64,000 nt of DNA from Paraburkholderia sp. BCC1884 (GCF_900996225.1 NZ_CAAJGL010000090.1:248001-312000); one strand, 5' to 3'; shown: positions 8,781 through 18,345, counted from the first letter of the stretch. Notes: generated by a model from the sequence alone, not told the origin. Made by a program: numbers and translations.

Positions 8781-9040
8781 CGCGTCGGGAGAGCGTGCTG
8801 GCCGCAGAAAATCGCAGGCCGCGCCGCCGAAGGGGCACACCCGCAAACTCTCAGGCAAAAGGACCGACCGCGTCGAAAAACCCGCCTTACGGCACCGGTT
8901 TTTCGCACTCTGGAGAGCGGCAGTAGCCGTCTGCCAACGCAGATTCTGGCAAGCTGCCCACCGAAGGGGCGCGCGTTTCCCCGTGACACGTCAACGTGTT
9001 CACGGCAACGCAATCTCTCAGGTATCGAGGACAGAGGGGC
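8781..9040 (+). promoter_or_regulatory. Tandem glycine riboswitch
   Basis: Two glycine aptamers lie in series. The first spans roughly 8781-8875, with GGGAGAGC, a CCGCCGAAGGGGCA core and ACTCTCAGGCAAAAGGACCG closing on a P1 helix (CGCGTCGG with CCGACCGCG, one bulge). The second spans roughly 8905-9040, with CTCTGGAGAGCGG, CACCGAAGGGGCGCG and ATCTCTCAGGTATCGAGGACAGAG. The order and core motifs match the gcvT-associated riboswitch family that switches on glycine degradation when glycine is abundant. It sits directly upstream of gcvT. Confidence 0.95.
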
Positions 9041-9066
9041 CATGCAACGCATCGCTCGCAGCCATC

Positions 9067-9100
9067 AGGCCGCGAGGCGTAGCGCCGCATGGCCTTTTTT
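9067..9100 (+). terminator. Leader terminator, probable riboswitch expression platform
   Basis: The inverted repeat AGGCCGCG...CGCATGGCCT is followed by a T run and lies between aptamer 2 and gcvT, where a constitutive terminator would make no sense. The GGCCAT at 9038-9043, just beyond the aptamer 2 P1 helix, is complementary to ATGGCC in the 3' arm, so an antiterminator pairing is possible. This suggests glycine control by transcription termination; the pairing scheme is inference. Confidence 0.65.
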
Positions 9101-9124
9101 GTTTCGCGAGACGCCTGAGGCCCC

Positions 9125-10243
9125 ATGACCGAACTCAAACACACCCCGCTCAACGCCACCCATCGTGCGCTCAATGCCCGCATGGTCGACTTCGGCGGCT
9201 GGGACATGCCTGTCAATTACGGCTCGCAGATCGACGAACATCGCGCCGTACGCACCGACGCCGGCATGTTCGACGTCTCGCACATGTGCGTCGTCGATTT
9301 CACCGGCGAGCGCGTGCGCGCCTTCTTCGAATTCGCGCTGGCCAATAACGTCGCCAAGCTGCAAACGCCGGGCCGCGCGCTCTATTCCTGTCTGCTGAAC
9401 CCGAATGGCGGCGTGATCGACGATCTGATCGTCTACTACTTCGGCGAAGATCACTTCCGCGTGGTCGTCAACGCCGGTACCGCCGACAAAGACATCGCCT
9501 GGTTCGGCCAGCTCAACGCAGAAGGCAGCTTCGGCTTGACCATCACGCCGCGTCGCGACTACGCGATCGTCGCCGTGCAAGGCCCGAACGCGCGCGAGAA
9601 AGTCTGGCAAACCGTGCCGGCCGCACGCGCCGCCACCGAAGCATTGAAACCCTTCAACGCCGCCCGTATCGACGAGACGCCGTTCGGCGAGTTGACCGTT
9701 GCCCGCACCGGTTACACCGGCGAAGACGGGTTCGAGATCATCGTCCCAGCGGATCACGTCGTCGCCCTGTGGAACGCACTGCAGGCGCAAGGTGTGCGCC
9801 CGGCCGGTCTCGGCGCGCGCGACACGCTGCGCCTCGAAGCGGGTATGAACCTGTACGGCCAGGATATGGACGACGACGTTTCGCCGCTCGACGCCGGCCT
9901 GGCATGGACCGTCGACCTCACCTCGCCGCGCGACTTCGTCGGCAAGGGCAAGCTGGAAGCCGACGGTTCGCAGAAAGCGTTCGTCGGCCTGATCCTGTTG
10001 AAGGAAAACGGCAAGGCGGCAGGCGTGCTGCGTGCTCATCAGAAAGTCGTCACGCCGCAGGGCGAAGGCGAAATCACCAGCGGCACGTTTTCGCCGACCA
10101 TGCAGGAATCGATCGCCTTCGCGCGCGTGCCGAAAGGCGTGCAGCCGGGCGACACCGTTCAGGTTCAGATTCGTGACAAGAACGTACCCGCAAGCGTGGT
10201 AAAACTGCCGTTCGTGCGCAACGGCAAAGTGCTCGCAGTTTAA
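9125..10243 (+). CDS. gcvT: Glycine cleavage system T protein (aminomethyltransferase)
   Basis: The 372-residue protein takes the aminomethyl group from lipoyl-GcvH, releases ammonia and makes 5,10-methylene-tetrahydrofolate. Family landmarks are the N-terminal TPLNATHRALNARMVDFGGWDMPVNY, the FDVSHM segment, GYTGEDGFEI and LGARDTLRLEAGMNLYG. The length is typical. It is the first gene of gcvT-gcvH-gcvP behind the glycine riboswitch, with 64 bp to gcvH. The ATG at 9125 immediately follows the leader terminator region. Confidence 0.97.
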   Translation: MTELKHTPLNATHRALNARMVDFGGWDMPVNYGSQIDEHRAVRTDAGMFDVSHMCVVDFTGERVRAFFEFALANNVAKLQTPGRALYSCLLNPNGGVIDDLIVYYFGEDHFRVVVNAGTADKDIAWFGQLNAEGSFGLTITPRRDYAIVAVQGPNAREKVWQTVPAARAATEALKPFNAARIDETPFGELTVARTGYTGEDGFEIIVPADHVVALWNALQAQGVRPAGLGARDTLRLEAGMNLYGQDMDDDVSPLDAGLAWTVDLTSPRDFVGKGKLEADGSQKAFVGLILLKENGKAAGVLRAHQKVVTPQGEGEITSGTFSPTMQESIAFARVPKGVQPGDTVQVQIRDKNVPASVVKLPFVRNGKVLAV

Positions 10244-10307
10244 GCAGCTGGCGCGTACGCCACGAACCTTTTAAGTCATTACCGAATCCACCGCATAGGA
10301 GCATCCG

Positions 10308-10688
10308 ATGAGCATCCCGGCCGATCTGAAATATACCGAATCGCACGAATGGGTCCGCACCGAGGCAGACGGCACGCTGACGGTCGGCATCACCGACCAC
10401 GCGCAGGAAGCGCTCGGCGATATCGTCTTCTTCGAAGTCCAGGAACTGGGCAAGACCGTAACCGCAGGCGACACCGTCGCCGTGATCGAATCGGTGAAAG
10501 CCGCTTCCGATATCTACGCGCCGGTCTCGGGCGAAATCATCGAAGCGAACACGGCCGTCGCCGATACGCCCGATTCGGTCAACTCCACGCCGTATGAAAG
10601 CTGGCTCTTCAAGATCAAGCCGGCCGCCGACGCCAAGCAAGATCGCCTGATCGACGCCGACGCGTACACGAAGTCGATCGGCGCCTGA
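10308..10688 (+). CDS. gcvH: Glycine cleavage system H protein
   Basis: This 126-residue lipoyl carrier shuttles the methylamine group from GcvP to GcvT. The lipoylation site is the Lys in VIESVKAASDIYAPVSG, and the N-terminus PADLKYTESHEWVR is characteristic. A TAGGAG-type ribosome binding site precedes the ATG. It lies between gcvT and gcvP in the riboswitch-controlled operon. Confidence 0.97.
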   Translation: MSIPADLKYTESHEWVRTEADGTLTVGITDHAQEALGDIVFFEVQELGKTVTAGDTVAVIESVKAASDIYAPVSGEIIEANTAVADTPDSVNSTPYESWLFKIKPAADAKQDRLIDADAYTKSIGA

Positions 10689-10756
10689 TTCGCCTTTACG
10701 TTTAACCCGTCAGGTGCGGCTTTCGATAAGGACGGCCGCACCGCCAGGAACACCCC

Positions 10757-13693
10757 ATGAAGCTCGAACACCCGGATCGTCTGATGAACCGCACTCCTCT
10801 CTCGCTCGCCGCGCTCGAAGTGCATGACGCCTTCGCCGAACGGCACATCGGCCCGGATTCGGCCGACCAGCACGCCATGCTCGAAGCTCTCGGCTTCGCG
10901 TCGCGCGCCGCGCTGATCGACGCCGTGATTCCGAAGACGATCCGCCGCACCGAAACGCTGCCGCTCGGCGCCTTCACGCAACCGAAGAGCGAAGCCGAAG
11001 CGCTCGCCGCGCTGCGCGAACTCGCGGACAAGAACCAGGTGTTCCGCTCGTACATCGGGCAGGGCTATTACAACGCGCACACGCCGACGGTGATCCTGCG
11101 TAACGTGCTGGAAAATCCGGCGTGGTACACCGCGTACACGCCATACCAGCCGGAAATCTCGCAAGGCCGTCTGGAAGCGTTGCTGAATTTCCAGCAGATG
11201 ATCGTCGACCTGACGGGTCTGGCGATCTCGAACGCGTCGCTGCTCGACGAAGCCACCGCTGCCGCTGAAGCAATGACGCTGCTGCAACGCATCGGCAAGC
11301 CGAAGTCGAACGTGTTCTTCGTCGCTGACGACGTGCTGCCGCAAACCATCGAAGTAGTGAAGACGCGCGCCACGCCGATCGGCATCGAAGTGAAAGTGGG
11401 CCCGGCTGCGGAAGCGGCGAACGCGAATGCGTTCGGCGTGCTGCTGCAATACCCGGGCGTGAACGGCGACGTGCGCGACTACCGCGCGCTCACCGAAGCG
11501 ATCCACGCAGCGGGCGGCCACGTGGTGGTCGCCGCCGACCTGCTCGCGCTGACCGTCCTCACGCCGCCGGGCGAATGGGGCGCGGATGTGGCCGTCGGCA
11601 ACACGCAGCGCTTTGGTGTGCCAGTCGGTTTCGGCGGCCCGCACGCCGCGTACCTCGCCGTGCGCGACGAATTCAAGCGTCAGATGCCGGGCCGTCTCGT
11701 CGGCGTGACTGTCGACGCGCAAGGCAACCCTGCACTGCGTCTCGCGCTGCAAACGCGCGAACAACATATCCGCCGCGAGAAAGCGACCTCGAACGTGTGT
11801 ACCGCGCAAGCGCTGCTCGCGATCATGGCCAGCATGTACGCGGTGTATCACGGCCCGCGCGGTCTGAAGACGATCGCACTGCGCGTGAACCGCATCGCCG
11901 CCTTGCTCGCCGAAGGCGCGAAGCAACTGGGCTACACGCTCGCCAACGAAAGCTTCTTCGACACGCTCACGTTCAATAGCGGCGCGCAAACGCAAGCGCT
12001 GCACGACGCCGCAAACGCGAAGCGCATCAACCTGCGCCGTGTGAGCGACACGCAAGTGGGTCTATCGGTCGACGAAACCACCACGCGCCGCGACCTCGCC
12101 GATCTGCTCGCCGTATTCGCCGAAGCCGCCGGCGCGAAGGACGTGCCGCAAGTCGACGCGCTCGACGCCGCGATGGCTGCATCGGACAGCGCTTCGGTGC
12201 CGGCCGCGCTCGAACGCACCAGCGCGTATCTGACGCACCACGTGTTCAACCGTCATCATTCGGAAACGGAAATGCTGCGCTATTTGCGCAGCCTGTCGGA
12301 CAAGGACCTCGCGCTCGATCGTTCGATGATCCCGCTCGGCTCCTGCACGATGAAGCTGAACGCGACGTCGGAAATGCTGCCGGTCACGTGGCCCGAATTC
12401 GGTCAGATCCATCCGTTCGCACCGGCTGAGCAAACCGTCGGCTACCGCGAAATGATCGATCAGCTCGAAGAGATGCTGGTCGCGGCGACGGGTTACGCGG
12501 CAATCTCGCTACAACCGAATGCCGGCTCGCAAGGCGAGTACGCGGGTCTGCTGATCATCCACGCTTATCACGCCTCGCGCGGTGAAGCGCATCGCAATGT
12601 CTGCCTGATTCCCGCTTCGGCACACGGCACGAACCCGGCTTCGGCGCAAATGGCCGGCATGCAGGTAGTCGTGGTGGCTTGCGACGTGCAAGGCAACGTC
12701 GATATCGAAGACCTGAAGAAGAAGGCCGGTCAACACGCCGACAAACTCGCGGCGATCATGATCACGTATCCGTCCACACACGGCGTGTTCGAACAGAACG
12801 TCCGTGAAATCTGCGAGATCGTGCATGCGCATGGCGGCCAGGTCTACGTGGACGGCGCGAACATGAACGCAATGGTCGGCCTGACCGCGCCGGGCCAGTT
12901 CGGCGGCGACGTCTCACACCTGAACCTGCACAAGACCTTCTGTATTCCGCACGGCGGCGGCGGACCGGGCGTCGGTCCGGTTGCAGTCGGTGCACATCTC
13001 GCACAGTTCCTGCCGAACCAGATTTCGTCGGGCTATGAACGCGCGCCGAACGGTATCGGCGCTGTGTCGGGCGCGCCGTTCGGTTCGGCGTCGATTCTGC
13101 CGATCTCGTGGATGTACATCGCGATGATGGGCGCGAAGAACCTCACCGCCGCAACCGAAACCGCGATCCTCAACGCGAACTACGTCGCGAACAAACTCGC
13201 GCCGCATTATCCGGTGCTCTATTCGGGCCCGGGCGGACTGGTCGCGCACGAGTGCATTCTCGATCTGCGTCCGATCAAGGACACAAGCGGCATCACCGTG
13301 GACGACGTCGCCAAGCGCCTCGCCGACTACGGCTTCCACGCGCCGACCATGAGCTTCCCGGTGCCGGGCACGCTGATGGTCGAGCCGACCGAATCGGAAT
13401 CGAAGGAAGAACTCGACCGTTTCATCGAGGCCATGATTGCGATCCGCGAAGAAATCCGCGCAGTGGAAGAAGGCCGCTCGGACCGCGAAGACAATCCGCT
13501 GAAGCACGCGCCCCACACGGCGGCGGTCGTAATCGCCAACGACTGGAAGCATGCGTATGCGCGCGAAACCGCCGCGTATCCGCTGCCCACCTTGATCGCG
13601 AAGAAGTACTGGCCGCCGGTTGGCCGCGCGGACAACGTGTACGGCGACCGCAATCTGTTCTGCTCCTGCGTGCCGATCGCCGACTACGAGTAA
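10757..13693 (+). CDS. gcvP: Glycine dehydrogenase (decarboxylating), P protein
   Basis: The 978-residue single-chain P protein decarboxylates glycine with pyridoxal phosphate and passes the remaining methylamine to GcvH. The N-terminal half starts with FAERHIGPDS and contains GQGYYNAHTP and NVCTAQALLA. The C-terminal half contains the PLP lysine in NLHKTFCIPHGGGGPG (Lys726) and the glycine-rich loop. The length matches fused P proteins of proteobacteria. It is the last gene of the operon. An in-frame ATG nine codons downstream is an alternative start, but AGGAAC before 10757 favours the longer form. Confidence 0.97.
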   Translation: MKLEHPDRLMNRTPLSLAALEVHDAFAERHIGPDSADQHAMLEALGFASRAALIDAVIPKTIRRTETLPLGAFTQPKSEAEALAALRELADKNQVFRSYIGQGYYNAHTPTVILRNVLENPAWYTAYTPYQPEISQGRLEALLNFQQMIVDLTGLAISNASLLDEATAAAEAMTLLQRIGKPKSNVFFVADDVLPQTIEVVKTRATPIGIEVKVGPAAEAANANAFGVLLQYPGVNGDVRDYRALTEAIHAAGGHVVVAADLLALTVLTPPGEWGADVAVGNTQRFGVPVGFGGPHAAYLAVRDEFKRQMPGRLVGVTVDAQGNPALRLALQTREQHIRREKATSNVCTAQALLAIMASMYAVYHGPRGLKTIALRVNRIAALLAEGAKQLGYTLANESFFDTLTFNSGAQTQALHDAANAKRINLRRVSDTQVGLSVDETTTRRDLADLLAVFAEAAGAKDVPQVDALDAAMAASDSASVPAALERTSAYLTHHVFNRHHSETEMLRYLRSLSDKDLALDRSMIPLGSCTMKLNATSEMLPVTWPEFGQIHPFAPAEQTVGYREMIDQLEEMLVAATGYAAISLQPNAGSQGEYAGLLIIHAYHASRGEAHRNVCLIPASAHGTNPASAQMAGMQVVVVACDVQGNVDIEDLKKKAGQHADKLAAIMITYPSTHGVFEQNVREICEIVHAHGGQVYVDGANMNAMVGLTAPGQFGGDVSHLNLHKTFCIPHGGGGPGVGPVAVGAHLAQFLPNQISSGYERAPNGIGAVSGAPFGSASILPISWMYIAMMGAKNLTAATETAILNANYVANKLAPHYPVLYSGPGGLVAHECILDLRPIKDTSGITVDDVAKRLADYGFHAPTMSFPVPGTLMVEPTESESKEELDRFIEAMIAIREEIRAVEEGRSDREDNPLKHAPHTAAVVIANDWKHAYARETAAYPLPTLIAKKYWPPVGRADNVYGDRNLFCSCVPIADYE

Positions 13694-13707
13694 GAGCCGT
13701 CCCAAAC

Positions 13708-13741
13708 GCGCATCGCCTGAGGTTGTAAGCAGGCGTTGCGC
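13708..13741 (+). terminator. Stem-loop after gcvP
   Basis: Arms GCGCATCGCCTG and CAGGCGTTGCGC pair over twelve positions with one T-T mismatch around a 10-nt loop. There is no T tract, so it may be a Rho-dependent or processing end rather than a classical terminator. Confidence 0.4.
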
Positions 13742-13808
13742 GGTTCTGTCGTTCATGGCCGCAAACGGCTAACATCACACACCGAATCAGCCCAACGAGG
13801 AGTTTCGC

Positions 13809-14942
13809 ATGGCGCGACAGGTGCGATCGATGTATAGCCGGACCGGAATCAGGCAAGCCCAGAAGACATGGCAGCAGGGCTGCGCGCTTGCGCTGGCTGG
13901 CGCGGCGTTGCTGCTGCCGCTGCGCGAGGCACACGCCGCAATGAATTTTTGTGCGGCGCCCGCGCTGCAAACGAGCGAGCGCACGAATGCCGATCCGGGC
14001 GTCAAGGCGTTGGTCAGCAACGTGCAGGCGCATCTGAATGAACAGCCACACGCGCTGGCGAAACTGCATACCGAAGGCACCTTGCCGCACGAGGGCATTT
14101 ACGACCAGAGCGTCGAGGCGGAGAAAGACCTCGACCTGATGCGCGACGCCGCGCTTGCCTGGCGCGCCACCAGCGACGACCGCTATCTCAAGCTCGTGGA
14201 CCGCCTGTTATACGCCTGGGTCACGACCTATCAGCCAAGCTTCAATCCCATCGACGAAACGCGTTTCGAAGGGCTGATCCTCGCCTATGACATGACCGCG
14301 AGCGCGCTGCCCGTGAAAACGCGCAATGCGTCGATGGCATTTCTGACGAAGCTCGCCAACGGCTACATCGGACAGATCGACGCGCAAGCGCGCCCGCTCA
14401 AAGGCACGTTCCAGAACAACTGGCAAAGCCACCGGATCAAGCTGATCGCGATGGCCGCGTTCACGCTGGATAACCGCAAGATGATCAACGCGGCGCAGCG
14501 TCTATTCGTCGAACATATCGGCGACAACATCGAGCCGGATGGCTCGACCATCGACTTCAGCGAACGTGACGCGCTGCATTACGTCACTTACGATCTGCAG
14601 CCGCTCGTGACGGCCGCGCTCGCCGCGCGTCGCCACAATCGGAACTGGCTGCCGGAGAAGGGTGCGAACGGCGCGACGCTGCAAGCCGCGCTGAACTGGC
14701 TCGCGCCTTACGCGGCGGGCAGCAGGACGCATGAAGAATTCGTGCATTCGAACGTACCGTTCGACGCAAAGCGTCGCGAAGCCGGTTTGCCCGGCTACTC
14801 GGGTCAATGGGACCCGAAGAACGCGACGGAACTGTTTCACCTGGCGGCGCGTCTCGACGGACGCTATACGCCAATCGCATTGCAGCTAGCACCGACGCCA
14901 CCTGCGTGGCTCGCCGTGTGTTTGCCGCTGCCCGCGCGATAA
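13809..14942 (+). CDS. Exported alginate lyase-like protein
   Basis: The 377-residue protein has a long signal peptide: a basic N-region, a hydrophobic core ALALAGAALLLPL and an AHA-A cleavage point near residue 43. The mature part resembles alginate lyase-type (alpha/alpha)6 toroids: an FEGLILAYDMTAS helix, a QNNWQSHR segment corresponding to the Asn/His active-site region, and a FSERDALHYVTYDLQPL segment. The predicted role is periplasmic cleavage or binding of uronate-containing polysaccharide; activity is not assured because QNNWQSHR differs from the NNHSYW form known in characterised enzymes. GAGGAG precedes the ATG. It lies between gcvP and sdaA with no functional link visible. Confidence 0.7.
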   Translation: MARQVRSMYSRTGIRQAQKTWQQGCALALAGAALLLPLREAHAAMNFCAAPALQTSERTNADPGVKALVSNVQAHLNEQPHALAKLHTEGTLPHEGIYDQSVEAEKDLDLMRDAALAWRATSDDRYLKLVDRLLYAWVTTYQPSFNPIDETRFEGLILAYDMTASALPVKTRNASMAFLTKLANGYIGQIDAQARPLKGTFQNNWQSHRIKLIAMAAFTLDNRKMINAAQRLFVEHIGDNIEPDGSTIDFSERDALHYVTYDLQPLVTAALAARRHNRNWLPEKGANGATLQAALNWLAPYAAGSRTHEEFVHSNVPFDAKRREAGLPGYSGQWDPKNATELFHLAARLDGRYTPIALQLAPTPPAWLAVCLPLPAR

Positions 14943-14973
14943 ATCCACTTTTCATTATTGGCAGGAGCAGTAA

Positions 14974-16362
14974 ATGGCAGTCAGCGTATTCGACCTCTTC
15001 AAAATCGGCATCGGTCCGTCCAGTTCGCATACGGTGGGACCGATGCGCGCGGCGCTGATGTTCGTCCAGGGGCTCGAACGCGATGGGCTGCTCGGCAATA
15101 CGGCGTCGGTAAAAGCAGATCTCTACGGCTCGCTCGGTGCAACGGGCAAAGGCCACGGCACGGATCGCGGCGTGATGCTCGGCCTGATGGGCGACGCACC
15201 CGACACCGTCGATCCGGACACGATCGCGCAACGTCTCGAAGCGGTGCGCGGCTCGCGCAAGCTGGCGCTGCTCGGCACGCACGATGTGCCGTTCGTGCAG
15301 AAGGATCACATTTCGTTTTATCGTCAGGCGCTGCCTGAGCATCCGAACGGCCTGAAGCTGCGCGCTTTCGATGCGCAGGGCGAGACGCTGCGCGAATCGA
15401 CCTACCTGTCGGTGGGCGGCGGCTTCGTGGTGACGGCCGGCGCGCCGAACACGAAAGTACTGAGCGCGGTCGATCAATTGCCGCACCCGTTTCGCAGCGG
15501 TAACGAGTTACTCGCACTGTGTGAATCGACCGGCAAAAGCATCGCCCAGTTGATGTGGGAAAACGAGCGCGTGTGGCACACGGAAGAAGAGACGCGTACC
15601 GGCTTGATGAAAATCTGGGACGTGATGCAATCGTGCGTGTCGCGTGGTTGCGGCATCAACAATCCGGACGCCGACGGCAATCTGCCGGGACCCTTCCAGG
15701 TGAAGCGCCGTGCGCCGCAGTTGTATCGCGCGCTGTCGGGTAATCCGGAACTTGCGCTGCGCGATCCGTTGTCGATGGTCGACTGGATCAATCTCTATGC
15801 GATCGCCGTCAACGAAGAGAATGCCGCAGGCGGCCGGGTGGTCACTGCGCCGACCAACGGCGCGGCCGGCATTATCCCGGCGGTGCTGCATTACTACACG
15901 CGCTTCATGCCGGGCTCGAATCAACAAGGCGTGATCGACTTCCTGATGACGGCGGCGGCGATCGGCATTCTCTACAAGCTGAACGCCTCGATCTCGGGCG
16001 CAGAAGTGGGATGCCAGGGCGAGGTGGGTGTCGCGTGTTCGATGGCGGCCGGTGCGCTTGCCGCCGTGATGGGCGGCACGCCGAGACAGGTCGAGAATGC
16101 CGCGGAAATCGGCATGGAGCACAACCTCGGACTGACGTGCGACCCGGTCGGCGGGATGGTGCAGATTCCGTGTATCGAACGTAACGCGATGGCCTCCGTA
16201 AAAGCGGTCAACGCGGCACGGATGGCTTTGCGCGGTGACGGCAGCCACTATGTGTCGCTGGACTCGGTCATCAAGACCATGCGCGAAACCGGCGCGGATA
16301 TGAAGACCAAGTACAAGGAAACATCGCGAGGCGGCCTCGCGGTGAATATCGTCGAGTGCTGA
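14974..16362 (+). CDS. sdaA: L-serine ammonia-lyase (iron-sulfur type)
   Basis: The 462-residue enzyme deaminates L-serine to pyruvate and ammonia using a [4Fe-4S] cluster instead of PLP. The N-terminal FKIGIGPSSSHTVGPMRAA is the hallmark of the beta domain. Cluster cysteines are expected in SGAEVGCQGEVGVACSMA and LGLTCDPVGG, with another Cys in QIPCIERNAM. It has the single-chain form, and a CAGGAG ribosome binding site precedes the ATG. Its place 1.3 kb behind gcvTHP fits a glycine-to-serine-to-pyruvate route, although one gene intervenes and co-transcription is not shown. Confidence 0.96.
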   Translation: MAVSVFDLFKIGIGPSSSHTVGPMRAALMFVQGLERDGLLGNTASVKADLYGSLGATGKGHGTDRGVMLGLMGDAPDTVDPDTIAQRLEAVRGSRKLALLGTHDVPFVQKDHISFYRQALPEHPNGLKLRAFDAQGETLRESTYLSVGGGFVVTAGAPNTKVLSAVDQLPHPFRSGNELLALCESTGKSIAQLMWENERVWHTEEETRTGLMKIWDVMQSCVSRGCGINNPDADGNLPGPFQVKRRAPQLYRALSGNPELALRDPLSMVDWINLYAIAVNEENAAGGRVVTAPTNGAAGIIPAVLHYYTRFMPGSNQQGVIDFLMTAAAIGILYKLNASISGAEVGCQGEVGVACSMAAGALAAVMGGTPRQVENAAEIGMEHNLGLTCDPVGGMVQIPCIERNAMASVKAVNAARMALRGDGSHYVSLDSVIKTMRETGADMKTKYKETSRGGLAVNIVEC

Positions 16363-16388
16363 TGAGCGGTCTCGACGGCGGCTAACGA

Positions 16389-16417
16389 GAAACGCGGGCT
16401 ACGGTCCGCGTTTTTTT
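16389..16417 (+). terminator. Terminator after sdaA
   Basis: The stem AAACGCGG with CCGCGTTT around a short loop is followed by seven T. Confidence 0.85.
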
Positions 16418-16561
16418 ATTGGTGCGTCGCCGGCGCCCATGTTGGTTGCGTTGCGCCGTGACAGCGGCGGCGTGCCCAGCGTAAGCTGTTGTAGCGCCGC
16501 TCGTTGGGCCGATGCGGCGATCTTATCTCGCACTTACGCACTGTCTGGAGGCTTCATCGCA

Positions 16562-18283
16562 ATGTCGCAGCCGAATGCTCCCGTTTCCGGTTCTCCTGTC
16601 GCTCAAACCACCGGCGCGCGTCTTGTCGTCGATGCGTTACTCACGCACGGTGTCGAACGCGTTTTCTGTGTGCCTGGCGAAAGCTTTCTCGCCGTGCTCG
16701 ACTCGCTGCATGACGAGACTGAGCGAATTCAGACCATCGTTTGTCGCCATGAGGCGGCGGCAGCGAATATGGCTGAGGCGGTCGGCAAATTGACCGGAAC
16801 GCCTGGCGTCGCGATCGTCACGCGTGGACCGGGTGCCACGCACGCATCGATCGGCGTGCACACCGCGTTTCAGGATTCCACGCCGATGATCCTGCTGATC
16901 GGCCAATGCGCGCGAGAACATCTCGAGCGCGAGGCATTCCAGGAAATCGACTATCGACGCATGTTCGGCCAGATGGCGAAGTGGGTCGCGCAGATCGACG
17001 ACCCGAAGCGCATCCCCGAATATCTGAGCCATGCGTTTCACACGGCGACGTCGGGACGGCCTGGGCCCGTGGTGCTGTCGTTGCCCGAAGACGTGCTGAG
17101 CGATGCATGCGATGCCGTCGCCGGCGCGCCTGCGTACCAGCGCGTGGCGGCGTCGCCGTCGGCGGCGCAGATCGGGAAGTTGCGCGAGTTGCTCGAAGGT
17201 GCGCAGCGGCCGATGGTGATTGCAGGCGGCAGCGGTTGGACGTCAGCTGCGTGCGCAGATTTTCAGCGCTTCGTGGAGAACTGGCAGTTACCGGTTGGCC
17301 TCGCGTTCCGCTTTCAGGACACGCTGGATAACGAGCACCCGAACTATGCGGGCGATGTCGGCCTCGGTATCAATCCCGCGCTCGCGAAGCGCATCCGCGA
17401 TGCCGATCTGCTGCTCGCGATCGGGCCTCGACTCGGTGAAGCTACGACCAACGGCTACACGCTGCTCGACATTCCAAAGACAAAGCAAACGCTGGTGCAC
17501 GTGCATCAAGGCGCGGAGGAGTTGGGCCGCGTATACGCAGCGGATCTGCCGATTGTGTCGGGCATGCCCGAGCTGGCGTCGATGCTTGCTGCGTTGAAAC
17601 CTGCTTCGGGCGAGCTCGCGTGGACAGGCGCGACGGATGAGGCGCATCGCGCCTACCTCGAATGGCGCAAGCCTCGTCAAATCCCCGGCGATGTGCAGAT
17701 GGGCGAAGTTATCCAGCAACTACGCGCGCACCTGCCGGACGATGCGATTCTCACGAACGGCGCGGGCAATTACGCGACGTGGCTGCATCGGCACTTTTCG
17801 TATCGACATTACCGCTCGCAACTCGCGCCGACGAGTGGCGCGATGGGTTACGGTGTGCCGGCGGCGATCGCTGCGAAGTCGCTCTATCCGCAACGCGCGG
17901 TGGTCGCGTTAGCCGGCGACGGCTGTTTCATGATGGCTGCCCAAGAACTTGCGACGGCGATGCAGTACGACCTGCACGTGTTGTTTATCGTCGTGAATAA
18001 CGCTCACTTCGGCACGATTCGCATGCATCAGGAGCGGCATTATCCTGGACGCGTGCACGGCACCGGACTCACCAATCCCGACTTCGCGGCGTTCGCGCGA
18101 TCGTTCGGCGCGCATGGCGAAACGGTTGAGCGTACGGAAGATTTTCTGCCGGCTTTGCAACGCGCGATGGCAGCGCAGAGCGCGGCGGTGATCGAGATTC
18201 GCATGTTGCAGGAGGCGAGTACGCCGGGCGCGACGCTGGAGCAGATTCGGGAGCAGGGGAGGAAGATGCGGGGAGAGTCGTAG
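16562..18283 (+). CDS. Thiamine diphosphate-dependent enzyme, acetolactate synthase-like
   Basis: The 573-residue protein has the three-domain plan of the acetolactate synthase/pyruvate decarboxylase family. The N-terminal PYR domain has FCVPGESFLAVLDSL and the catalytic Glu64 in VCRHEAAAANMAEA. A central domain follows, then a C-terminal PP domain with GDG...NN (GDGCFMMAAQELATAM through VVNNAHFGT) binding the cofactor. It could be a catabolic carboligase or decarboxylase; no biosynthetic small subunit (ilvN) is adjacent, so a role in branched-chain synthesis is unlikely. The start at 16562 is chosen for the GGAGG ten bases before it; the frame extends to 16439 without family content. Confidence 0.85.
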   Translation: MSQPNAPVSGSPVAQTTGARLVVDALLTHGVERVFCVPGESFLAVLDSLHDETERIQTIVCRHEAAAANMAEAVGKLTGTPGVAIVTRGPGATHASIGVHTAFQDSTPMILLIGQCAREHLEREAFQEIDYRRMFGQMAKWVAQIDDPKRIPEYLSHAFHTATSGRPGPVVLSLPEDVLSDACDAVAGAPAYQRVAASPSAAQIGKLRELLEGAQRPMVIAGGSGWTSAACADFQRFVENWQLPVGLAFRFQDTLDNEHPNYAGDVGLGINPALAKRIRDADLLLAIGPRLGEATTNGYTLLDIPKTKQTLVHVHQGAEELGRVYAADLPIVSGMPELASMLAALKPASGELAWTGATDEAHRAYLEWRKPRQIPGDVQMGEVIQQLRAHLPDDAILTNGAGNYATWLHRHFSYRHYRSQLAPTSGAMGYGVPAAIAAKSLYPQRAVVALAGDGCFMMAAQELATAMQYDLHVLFIVVNNAHFGTIRMHQERHYPGRVHGTGLTNPDFAAFARSFGAHGETVERTEDFLPALQRAMAAQSAAVIEIRMLQEASTPGATLEQIREQGRKMRGES

Positions 18284-18319
18284 CTTCCTGCTCGTAGTCG
18301 ACACGCTCCACGCGCATAA

Positions 18320-18345
18320 AAAACCCCGCCAAAGCGGGGTTTCTG
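18320..18345. terminator. Bidirectional terminator between convergent genes
   Basis: AAACCCCGC and GCGGGGTTT pair around CAAA, with an A run on the left. It ends the ThDP enzyme gene on the plus strand and the binding-protein gene on the minus strand. Confidence 0.85.
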
